5,083 nt of DNA. Source: Candidatus Fermentibacteraceae bacterium (lineage in GTDB: Bacteria > Fermentibacterota > Fermentibacteria > Fermentibacterales > JCC-6). Each line of letters starts with the position of its first letter. The first letter of the stretch is position 1. A model generated the notes under the pieces. It ran no database searches. It had not been told where the DNA came from and saw nothing but the letters and a program-made list of their open reading frames with translations. Below are positions 1 through 5,083 of this stretch, in pieces. The stretch lies in contig JAUVJW010000161.1 in NCBI GenBank assembly GCA_030596465.1, positions 1 through 5,083 of the forward strand. Direction: 5' to 3'. A program made the position numbers and the translations under genes.

Positions 1-693
1 AAGAACGGACATTACATGCGCAACTTCTTCGTTGGGCAGAATTGTGCCATACTCATCCTCGAACCGAAGTATTTCTGCCATGGTATTCTCAAGCGCGGCT
101 TGCGCAACTATAAGCTGGTTCTCTGTGCTTTCTCTATTCGTTCTGTAGCGGGCCAGAGTAATGCTGGTGTTTATGCTGTCAAGAAGAAAAATCACCTGTT
201 CAGAAATTTCAACAGAGTACAGAGGCTTTCCTGTGGTTACTTCTATCTGTATGAATCCTGAAGAAGTAACTGTTGCGGAAAAGTTTTTCCTGAATTGTTT
301 CCTTGCCAGAAACAGCGCGACTTCCGGCTGTGTTTCATATCGTATATCCAAGCCGGCACTGTCAATGTATCCCGTCTTGAAAATAGTTTGATCAATAAGA
401 GTTCTGCTGTTAAGAATCTCTGAATATACATCTGCAAGTGTGGTCATCAATGGTAGAGAATACCCCATACCGCCACTGAAAAATCCCGCGAACTCGCCCA
501 GAGAAAGTCCTCCCAGACCTAATCCGGGGGCTGCCTGCTCCTCCGGAGGAAGAATAACTGTTGTAACTGTATATCCTTTCGGGAGAATGTATGTTATTGT
601 AATTGTTATTGCCATTACAATAGTTAAAACTTTTATTATAAATTTTCGGTTTTTAGCGAGAATATATAATAAATTATTGGGTGCTTCGCTCAT
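1..693 (-). CDS. Wzz/GumC-like polysaccharide chain-length determinant, N-terminal part (runs off the left edge)
   Basis: I translated this reading frame by hand from the ATG at 693-691. It stays open for 231 codons to base 1, so the C-terminus is missing. The protein starts with a short cytosolic tail (MSEAPNNLLYILAKNRK), then a membrane helix at about residues 18-37, then a periplasmic part. Residues 54-79 are rich in Gly and Leu. They are followed by TTLADVYSEILNSRTLID (84-101), which resembles the Wzz-domain pattern in which a Leu-rich segment precedes 'ILxSRxLxD'. Residues 160-215 (SVEISEQVIFLLDSINTSI and following) look like the start of the long periplasmic helix of Wzz/GumC/BY-kinase co-polymerases. 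Such proteins form inner-membrane oligomers that control chain length or couple synthesis to an SLBB/Wza exporter, which is encoded just upstream (8-bp gap). Whether a second membrane helix or a tyrosine-kinase domain follows is not visible. The family call is by motif resemblance. Confidence 0.85.
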   Translation of the reverse strand, partial: MSEAPNNLLYILAKNRKFIIKVLTIVMAITITITYILPKGYTVTTVILPPEEQAAPGLGLGGLSLGEFAGFFSGGMGYSLPLMTTLADVYSEILNSRTLIDQTIFKTGYIDSAGLDIRYETQPEVALFLARKQFRKNFSATVTSSGFIQIEVTTGKPLYSVEISEQVIFLLDSINTSITLARYRTNRESTENQLIVAQAALENTMAEILRFEDEYGTILPNEEVAHVMSVL

Positions 694-697
694 TATT

Positions 698-703
698 CCC
701 CTT
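698..703 (-). promoter_or_regulatory. Ribosome binding site of the Wzz-like gene
   Basis: On the minus strand AAGGGG overlaps the TAA stop of the upstream export gene and sits 4 bases before the ATG at 693-691. It supports that ATG as the start and suggests translation coupled to the preceding gene. The spacing is on the short side. Confidence 0.5.
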
Positions 704-1880
704 AATTACTAAATATGCTCTGATAAGCAATCACAACAGTGGCTACTCCTGTGAGAATAGTAAGATATTCTTCCCAGAATTTTACAGGAACTCTCGGAAC
801 ATCAATTGTTGCTCCGGGCGGTACAATATCGGTTAGTTCAACATCTATTTTTTCGCCGTCGGCAAGCATCATCTTCACACTGTTTCGCCTGGCTACTGAA
901 TTGTAACCTCCTGCCATTCCTATGTAATAGTTGACAGTCATACCCGGTGAGTAACGAACAGGAGCAGTAACAACAACCTGCCCTGTTACATTAATGATTC
1001 CGGACAATGAAGGCACTACCAATCTATCATTGGGTTGGAGTTGAACGCATGAGTCAATTCCCTGAAGGCTGAATGATATTTGAACCGGCAATGAATCGGT
1101 GTTTGTTCGGCACACATAACAACCGTCAATATCAGCGGTGCTTAACACTCCGCCAACTCTAACAACTGCTTCTCTGGCACTTTCTCCGGGTATAAACTCA
1201 ACAAGCATATGATCTGAAGAAGAAAGAGCCCCCTCAACAATAATCGTAGCTGTGACTGCGGAAACATGAATCCTCGAGTTCCGCTGCATAAGAGGGTTAG
1301 AATTCAGATTACCGTTAATCAGGAAATCATTAAGATTGAAAGCCGTCGAATCGTCATCCAGGGAAATGATAAGAATATCTGAAATGGCTCCTGTAGAAGC
1401 AACACCGCCAGCACACTCCAGAGCCTCAGTAAGCCGGGAGAGTCCGTTTACAGTAACGATACCCGGTCTGATAACCTGCCCTGTAACAGGAATCTGGAAG
1501 CTGGCAGATCTGGCAAGCCCGGCACTGACATTCATACCTCTGTAAGCACTGACAAAAAGATTGGAAATTCTGTTCTGAAGCATTTGAAGAGTCATTCCAT
1601 TTGTATCAATACCCGGCATAGCCGGAATGCTCAGAATTCCATCCAGTCCAACCGGAAGAAATACAACTGAAACTGCCTCATTCACTCCTGAAAAAGGAAC
1701 TCCACCCGGAAAAGATATCCAGATGTCATCACCCGGGCTAACCAGATATTCCTCTGGATCAAAATAATCCGCTGGCGTCAATCCTGTTCCTGCGCTTTCA
1801 GATAACCCAGCGATAGTTCCTGCTGTTAATGCTGGCATAGCAACAAGAAGCAGAGAAGCAACACCCGTAGACAGTATCAA
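702..1880 (-). CDS. Polysaccharide biosynthesis/export protein with SLBB repeats (Wza-like)
   Basis: 392 residues. The start is TTG at 1880-1878: AAGGAGG lies 7 bases upstream and an in-frame TAA (1895-1893) closes the frame just before it, so nothing longer is possible. Residues 1-20 form a hydrophobic signal-like segment ending PALTA, but with no Lys/Arg in the n-region and no lipobox Cys, unlike classical Wza. Residues about 44-140 match the Poly_export domain: YLVSPGDDIWISF, then a 'dG.lsiP' stretch and a helix. Three SLBB-like units follow, each opening with a V(T/E)G strand: PVTGQVIRPG (131-140) with ALECAGGV, IIVEGALSSS (213-222) with VVRVGGVLS, and INVTGQVVV (296-304) with IGMAGGY. 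A hydrophobic helix at about 369-389 (WEEYLTILTGVATVVIAY) ends the protein. The family forms the periplasmic/outer-membrane channel for capsular or exopolysaccharide. Placement before a Wzz-like gene fits a Wza-Wzc style pair. The membrane in which it is anchored is uncertain. Confidence 0.9.
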   Translation of the reverse strand: MILSTGVASLLLVAMPALTAGTIAGLSESAGTGLTPADYFDPEEYLVSPGDDIWISFPGGVPFSGVNEAVSVVFLPVGLDGILSIPAMPGIDTNGMTLQMLQNRISNLFVSAYRGMNVSAGLARSASFQIPVTGQVIRPGIVTVNGLSRLTEALECAGGVASTGAISDILIISLDDDSTAFNLNDFLINGNLNSNPLMQRNSRIHVSAVTATIIVEGALSSSDHMLVEFIPGESAREAVVRVGGVLSTADIDGCYVCRTNTDSLPVQISFSLQGIDSCVQLQPNDRLVVPSLSGIINVTGQVVVTAPVRYSPGMTVNYYIGMAGGYNSVARRNSVKMMLADGEKIDVELTDIVPPGATIDVPRVPVKFWEEYLTILTGVATVVIAYQSIFSN

Positions 1881-1887
1881 AAATATT

Positions 1888-1894
1888 CCTCCTT
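1888..1894 (-). promoter_or_regulatory. Strong Shine-Dalgarno that fixes the TTG start of the export gene
   Basis: Minus strand AAGGAGG, 7 bases before TTG at 1880-1878. Its first two bases are the last two of an in-frame TAA (1895-1893). No ATG or GTG lies near it in this frame; the next Met is codon 15, inside the signal-like segment. The TTG is therefore well supported. Confidence 0.8.
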
Positions 1895-1906
1895 AAATAA
1901 CAGCGT

Positions 1907-3067
1907 CTATCTTGCGCTGTGATCCCATACGGAAACGGCCCGGGAAGTAACAGCTCGGGAAACACCTGAAAGAGAAGCAAGGCACATCAACCAGAAAAAG
2001 TATGGTAGTCGCAGAAAAGAAGACATTCTGTTTCCCGCTAACTTCCCCGCAATGGCAATCATATTAAAAAACACGACACTCAGGAAGAGAAAATTGGAAG
2101 GTGAATCAAAAACTGCGAGTAAAATCCCGGCAACACTGGCAAGAATTGCAAAAACTCCCATATTCCACCTGAGTATCTTATGTACGAAAAGCTGCAGAGC
2201 AAGACCATACCTTTTCCTTTTAACGGCCTTACCGAACAGAGAAAAGGCTGACCCTATCATCCAACTGACGATTCTCACCAGACGGTGATACTGAATAGAG
2301 TTATTCGGGGTTGGTTCCGCAGCAATAGCTCGAGAATTGTAAAGACATGCATAACCCTGAATACGGGTAGAGACGGCTGTTTCAAAATCATCGGCTCTTG
2401 AAGGATCCTGGGGATTGTAAAGGCTTTTTCGTACAGCAAACACTGCTCCTGTGGCTCCGAGAACGGCTCCTATTTTGCTGCCAAGAGCTTTTAGCATCCG
2501 CTCGTAGCGCCAGTAAATTGACTCACAGGTGATTGAGTTCAGGCTGTTCTGCTTTGATCCATCTACACAACCCACTGCGGGATCAGCGAATGGTTCCACC
2601 AGTTCTTTCACTGTACCAGGATTGAACTGGGTGTTCGCATCGGTAAAAACAAGAATTTCTCCTCTGGCAATTTTTGAAAGCTCTACCATAAGTACCGATT
2701 TACCCATGCGTTTCTCAAACCGCATGAACTTCACACAATTCTTCCCGAAAGATTTAATAATCTCATCTGTCTTGTCTGTAGAAGCATCTGAAGCCACAAG
2801 GATTTCATATTTGTCTTTCGGATAATCCTGCGCAAGAAGATTTTGAAGTCTTCCCCCGATACATTTTTCCTCGTTCCGGGCGGCAACCATCACACTGACA
2901 ACAGGATACTCCTGAAAAGAAGAACATTGCCTGCGCGAAAAAAACAAACCAAGGAAAAACATTATAAGCGGATACATTACCATAGGTAAAAGAATAATAC
3001 CCACACATATCCACAATACATATCCAAGAACTTCTATCAGAATAATCTCCTCCCCACAGAAAATCAT
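1907..3067 (-). CDS. Membrane-bound family 2 glycosyltransferase
   Basis: 386 residues counted from the ATG at 3067-3065. The frame is also open back to a GTG at 3118, which would overlap the upstream gene by 44 bases and has no Shine-Dalgarno. A strong one at 3047-3055 lies inside the gene, so the exact start is uncertain. In order (ATG numbering): a hydrophobic N-terminal anchor at about 12-41; a GT-A fold with SVMVAARNEE (58-67, nucleotide-sugar binding), ASDASTD (92-98, normally DGSTD), FTDANT (141-146, the DXD-type metal site), GATGAVFAVRK (204-214) and ADDFET (225-230, the probable catalytic acid region); then KILRW (297-301), like the (Q/R)xxRW motif of processive GT2 enzymes; then about three membrane helices at 304-369. 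This layout resembles PgaC/IcaA-type or other membrane GT2 enzymes that use an activated sugar at the inner membrane. The substrate is unknown. It lies 7 bp after the Wzy-like gene and 26 bp before the exporter, probably in one operon. Confidence 0.9.
   Translation of the reverse strand: MIFCGEEIILIEVLGYVLWICVGIILLPMVMYPLIMFFLGLFFSRRQCSSFQEYPVVSVMVAARNEEKCIGGRLQNLLAQDYPKDKYEILVASDASTDKTDEIIKSFGKNCVKFMRFEKRMGKSVLMVELSKIARGEILVFTDANTQFNPGTVKELVEPFADPAVGCVDGSKQNSLNSITCESIYWRYERMLKALGSKIGAVLGATGAVFAVRKSLYNPQDPSRADDFETAVSTRIQGYACLYNSRAIAAEPTPNNSIQYHRLVRIVSWMIGSAFSLFGKAVKRKRYGLALQLFVHKILRWNMGVFAILASVAGILLAVFDSPSNFLFLSVVFFNMIAIAGKLAGNRMSSFLRLPYFFWLMCLASLSGVSRAVTSRAVSVWDHSAR
3047..3055 (-). promoter_or_regulatory. 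Strong Shine-Dalgarno-like sequence inside the glycosyltransferase N-terminus
   Basis: Minus strand GGGGAGGAG lies 9 bases downstream of the ATG at 3067-3065. Eight bases after its GGAGG core is an in-frame CTG (3040-3038), with an ATT five bases after the core. No ATG, GTG or TTG is at a usable distance in frame; the next TTG is eight codons beyond the CTG. It may drive initiation at a rare codon, which would give a protein starting LIEVLGYVLW, or it may be a chance Gly-Glu-Glu coding stretch. Confidence 0.35.
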
Positions 3068-3074
3068 CCAGAAT

Positions 3075-4538
3075 TTATAGTGAATCCACTTCTTTACCGC
3101 AACAAGGAAAAGCAACACTTATGAGAAGACCAAAAACAATCCAGTAGAACGCTCCTGTTTGCGGCCATTGGGTAAGATTATCAAATGCTTGATGCGCCCA
3201 GAAAGCAGCAAGACCGCAAATCATTCCCATGCCAAGCGATTTGTCGCTACCGGATTTTAACAACTTGATCGATGTCAGCCCCACAGCCATAAGCAAAAGC
3301 AGAAGAGATAGAGCAGAAAATACCCCTCCTTTATAAGGCATTTCAAGGATCATACTGTTCAGACCACCAAACCTGGTGATTTTGTTAACGCTATCCTCAT
3401 GCCGTACTTCCCAGAAAGCATACAGAGAGGATCTGCTGTGAAAAAATTCTCTACTGCCCCAACCCACTCCAACCAATGGCGATTCCTCAATAGAATTCAT
3501 GAATCCTTTGTAGGATGTATACCTGTGAAGAAGACTGGTATCCATTATCAAAGACTTGGTATCTCCAAAAATGGTAAGCTGTCTCTTGAAGTCCTCCGCA
3601 TTAATCAGAAGTCCCCCGACAAAAATGGTTACGGCGAGAACAGGAACCCAAATTTTCTTTCTGTACTGGTAAACAAGAAATACAAAACAGGCTGAGGTTA
3701 CAGTGAGAAACCCCCCCCTGGAAAAAGTATACATTACATTCTGTATTCCGAGAAGCATCGCTGCAAGTGCAGTTATTTTCCATACCTTTTCCTTAAAAGC
3801 AAATACTAATGCCAGCGCGGTAGGTACTAAAAGCTCCAGAACTCCCGAGTAGGAATTGGAGCCGCCGCCAAAGGTTGAATAAACTCTGCCCGCGAGGTCA
3901 AAACCCGATGCTCGCTCTCCAAATGTGTCAATACTGCCGGAATTATACTGATATATTCCATATATAGTCATAATTATAAGCACAATAACAAGAATTTTGA
4001 ACATTCGCATTAACCACTCTCCGCGACCGTACCAATCATATATCACGGGAATAAGAGCGGCTGCGACAAACATTTTGTTGGCTTCGCGAAGAGTATTACC
4101 AACAAGGTTATTGTGGTTATGCAAAGACACAAACATCGAAACAAGCTGGGCCAGATACGCGCAAAAAACAACAATAACAGGTAAAGGGAAACGAGGAAAG
4201 TTCCTGAAACCGGCGAATTTAATAAGAAGATAGAACAGCGAAGCAGAGAGAACCGCAATAGTTGCAACAGCAATATAAAATGGCCCGTAATCAAATGTTA
4301 TGTCGCCAAACGTGATAACAACCGGAAGCAACAGCAACCAGGCTCGAGGATTCGGTACATAGCATACTGTGAAAAACAGCGTTGGAATGACAATGAGCCC
4401 GATAAGAACAGGTCTGGGAAAAAACAGAAAGACATAGAAATACGCTAAAGTGCCACCAAGCACAAATATCCATGTTTTAAGAGAAGGCCTGTACGGCTCT
4501 ATCCCGCTACAGGTATAGTCCTCCGAAGCTAAACTCAC
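3075..4538 (-). CDS. O-antigen ligase/polymerase family membrane protein (Wzy_C / WaaL-like)
   Basis: 487 residues from GTG at 4538-4536. An in-frame TAA lies two codons upstream (4544-4542), so no longer start exists. The Shine-Dalgarno is weak (GGGA, 10 bases before). The protein is mostly membrane helices, about a dozen, the first beginning near residue 22. A large, mainly polar loop at about 314-400 is the expected periplasmic loop. Family marks are TFSRGGFLTV (271-280, the 'SRGg' motif), HRYTSYKGFMNSIEESPLVG followed by VGWGS (338-362, the 'sPl.GvG.G' motif) and GGLNSMILEMPYKGG (391-405, the usual 'HN.yLe...e.G' region; note Leu-Asn-Ser in place of His-Asn-Ser). Such proteins polymerise or transfer undecaprenyl-linked glycans, to lipid A core or to other acceptors. 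Polymerase and ligase cannot be told apart by sequence here. It is the first gene of the four-gene polysaccharide run. Confidence 0.88.
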   Translation of the reverse strand: MSLASEDYTCSGIEPYRPSLKTWIFVLGGTLAYFYVFLFFPRPVLIGLIVIPTLFFTVCYVPNPRAWLLLLPVVITFGDITFDYGPFYIAVATIAVLSASLFYLLIKFAGFRNFPRFPLPVIVVFCAYLAQLVSMFVSLHNHNNLVGNTLREANKMFVAAALIPVIYDWYGRGEWLMRMFKILVIVLIIMTIYGIYQYNSGSIDTFGERASGFDLAGRVYSTFGGGSNSYSGVLELLVPTALALVFAFKEKVWKITALAAMLLGIQNVMYTFSRGGFLTVTSACFVFLVYQYRKKIWVPVLAVTIFVGGLLINAEDFKRQLTIFGDTKSLIMDTSLLHRYTSYKGFMNSIEESPLVGVGWGSREFFHSRSSLYAFWEVRHEDSVNKITRFGGLNSMILEMPYKGGVFSALSLLLLLMAVGLTSIKLLKSGSDKSLGMGMICGLAAFWAHQAFDNLTQWPQTGAFYWIVFGLLISVAFPCCGKEVDSL

Positions 4539-4552
4539 TATTTACACATCCC

Positions 4553-4759
4553 AGGAGCGTGACCGACAATGGGCGTTGAGTAGAAAGGCTTCACGGTCGA
4601 GTTAGAATTCTTGGAGATTTGAGGAGAACGCAACGAAACCAATGCCGGTGTGCGTCCCGGCGACAGCACGGAATAGCACCGCTATTTGACAATAATCTGC
4701 GAGAATTATAGCCGATTGTGGAATCTTTATGCCGACGCTTCATTCTCGGTCACTCTCCT
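4553..4759. repeat. 207-bp element with long imperfect inverted-repeat arms (MITE-like or structured RNA)
   Basis: Bases 4553-4619 read on the plus strand and 4759-4694 read on the minus strand align at about 71% (48 of 68 columns, hand alignment with three single-base gaps). The outer tips match best: AGGAG[C/A]GTGACCGA[C/G]AATG, 17 of 19. A second conserved block further in is T-A-x-AATTCT-x-G-x-AGATT. The 74-bp centre (4620-4693) holds two short hairpins: GCCGG/CCGGC (4644-4648 with 4657-4661) and AATAGC-acc-GCTATT (4672-4686). No target-site duplication is visible at the edges and no credible protein is encoded. The arms resemble terminal inverted repeats of a decayed miniature transposable element. 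As RNA they could also fold into one long imperfect hairpin. The left edge is 14 bp before the start codon of the Wzy-like gene. The repeat itself is seen directly; its nature is inferred. Confidence 0.6.
4672..4686. other. Small perfect hairpin in the centre of the inverted-repeat element
   Basis: AATAGC and GCTATT form a perfect 6-bp stem with a 3-base loop (ACC). It lies between the two arms of the 4553-4759 element. It could be the apex of a larger fold. There is no following T-run in either direction to suggest a terminator. Confidence 0.4.
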
Positions 4760-4762
4760 AGC

Positions 4763-4774
4763 TAATTGCAATTA
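4763..4774. promoter_or_regulatory. 12-bp perfect palindrome TAATTGCAATTA
   Basis: A self-complementary 12-mer in the non-coding gap, 3 bp outside the right tip of the inverted-repeat element and downstream of the TPR gene. Its symmetry would suit a dimeric regulator's operator, or it may be a chance AT-rich palindrome. No other copy was noticed in the window. Confidence 0.25.
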
Positions 4775-4780
4775 TTCAGA

Positions 4781-4816
4781 TTCCGGCTTAAAGGACGAAA
4801 GACTCCCCAGCCGGAA
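4781..4816 (-). other. Stem-loop just downstream of the TPR gene (possible transcript 3' end)
   Basis: TTCCGGCT (read on the minus strand from 4816) pairs perfectly with AGCCGGAA (ending at 4781), an 8-bp GC-rich stem around a 20-base loop. The loop can extend the helix by GGGGA pairing with UCCUU (two G-U pairs). It begins 8 bases after the TAA stop of the TPR gene. The sequence that follows (TCTGAATAATTGC) has no run of Ts, so it is not a canonical Rho-independent terminator. It could protect or mark a 3' end. Confidence 0.4.
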
Positions 4817-4824
4817 CCTTCAGC

Positions 4825-5083
4825 TTAGTTCAAACCGGCCACCTCGATGGTTGTCGCCTCGAAACTACGGCTCTCTGCGAAAGCAATAAGCCTTCCCGCA
4901 AGAGCAACCTGAGAGTGGGGATCTCTCTCTACTGCCTCTTCATAAAGAAGAAGCGCAGCGTCGAAGTCTCCATCTTCCATAGCATTCCCGGCAGCTGCCA
5001 GGTATGCATCGGAAGTGGACGGTATAACTGTCTCCGTTACGGAAGCCAGCAGAACCGTCGGAAGAAGCAGTGCTATAAGCACC
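4825..5083 (-). CDS. TPR-containing protein, C-terminal part (5' end beyond the right edge)
   Basis: An open frame enters from the right edge and ends at TAA 4827-4825, giving 85 codons here. The first codon in view is GTG at 5082-5080, which could be the start, but no Shine-Dalgarno can be seen because the window ends. The first residues (LIALLLPTVLLASV) are hydrophobic like a signal peptide, so the true start is probably there or a few codons upstream, and the protein is probably exported. Residues about 26-58 form one clear TPR unit: AYLAAAGNAMEDGDFDAALL then LYEEAVERDPHS, with the usual small and aromatic positions and the Pro near the end. A second helical unit begins (VALAGRLIAFAESRSFEA) but the protein stops at TIEVAGLN before completing it. 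TPRs mediate protein contacts, and such proteins often sit beside polysaccharide export genes, but no specific role can be given. The abrupt end could be natural or a truncation. Confidence 0.7.
   Translation of the reverse strand, partial: VLIALLLPTVLLASVTETVIPSTSDAYLAAAGNAMEDGDFDAALLLYEEAVERDPHSQVALAGRLIAFAESRSFEATTIEVAGLN

Noticed and set aside
440..712. Plus-strand open frame of 90 codons rich in Pro/Ser and Ile/Val
   Set aside because: It is the reverse complement of the well-supported Wzz-like coding sequence and shows no family features.
971..1492. Near-identical DNA words around 'aacctgccctgt' at about 975 and 1476
   Set aside because: Both encode the VTGQV strand that opens SLBB units, so they reflect the internal protein repeat and not a separate DNA element.
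3068..3118. Extended glycosyltransferase start at GTG 3118
   Set aside because: It would overlap the Wzy-like gene by 44 bases, has no Shine-Dalgarno, and adds a basic and aromatic stretch (VKKWIHYKFW) not expected ahead of the anchor helix. Not excluded, but less likely than starts after the upstream stop.
4705..4710. Perfect TATAAT on the minus strand within the repeat element, oriented toward the polysaccharide operon
   Set aside because: No recognisable -35 (TTGACA-like) lies 15-18 bases upstream and there is no extended -10 TG. It could still act as a promoter, but the sequence alone does not support listing it.
4686..4714. TTGACA on the plus strand with AT-rich sequence downstream, a possible promoter directed toward the TPR gene as antisense
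   Set aside because: At 17-bp spacing the -10 would be TAGCCG; the better TATAGC is at 15 bp. No plus-strand gene follows it.
4591..4743. Minus-strand 50-codon frame (MKRRHKDSTIGYNS... ending ILTRP) with AGGAG upstream of its ATG, inside the repeat element
   Set aside because: The AGGAG and ATG are part of the inverted-repeat tip, and the mirrored copy at 4568 gives only four codons before TAG. The translation is rich in Arg, Lys, His and Cys with no family resemblance, as expected of non-coding sequence.
1..5083. CRISPR arrays, tRNA or rRNA genes
   Set aside because: No regularly spaced direct repeats, tRNA cloverleaf or rRNA signature was seen on either strand.

Overview
The window looks like part of an extracellular-polysaccharide or O-antigen type locus from a Gram-negative bacterium of moderate GC (by eye, mid-40s percent). 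Evidence for the Gram-negative envelope is the pairing of a Wza-like SLBB export protein with a Wzz-like co-polymerase. The style of these proteins, such as an SLBB exporter without an obvious lipobox and a Gly-rich stretch in the Wzz domain, reminds me of FCB-group or candidate-phylum genomes. I cannot fix the taxon from the sequence.

All convincing genes are on the minus strand, so the order of expression is right to left. At the right edge (4825-5083) is the 3' end of a gene for a probably exported protein with one TPR unit. Next is a 285-bp gap (4540-4824) with no convincing gene. It holds a stem-loop (4781-4816), a 12-bp palindrome (4763-4774) and a 207-bp element (4553-4759) with long, diverged inverted-repeat arms of about 67 bp. 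Fourteen bases beyond the element starts a tight four-gene run: an O-antigen ligase/polymerase-like membrane protein (3075-4538, GTG start), a membrane-bound family 2 glycosyltransferase (1907 to about 3067), an SLBB polysaccharide export protein (702-1880, TTG start) and a Wzz/GumC-like chain-length protein that runs off the left edge (1-693). The gaps between these genes are 7, 26 and 8 bp, which suggests one operon.

A working model: the glycosyltransferase builds or extends a glycan at the inner membrane, the Wzy/WaaL-like protein polymerises or transfers lipid-linked glycan in the periplasm, the Wzz-like protein sets chain length or couples the inner-membrane machinery to the exporter, and the SLBB protein is part of the export channel. 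No flippase, initiating phosphoglycosyltransferase or sugar-nucleotide gene is in view, so the glycan cannot be named.

The least ordinary parts are the inverted-repeat element directly upstream of the polysaccharide operon and the start of the glycosyltransferase gene, where a strong Shine-Dalgarno sequence is followed by no standard start codon at a usable distance. I did not find a clearly new system. The rest reads as a fairly standard polysaccharide export cluster.
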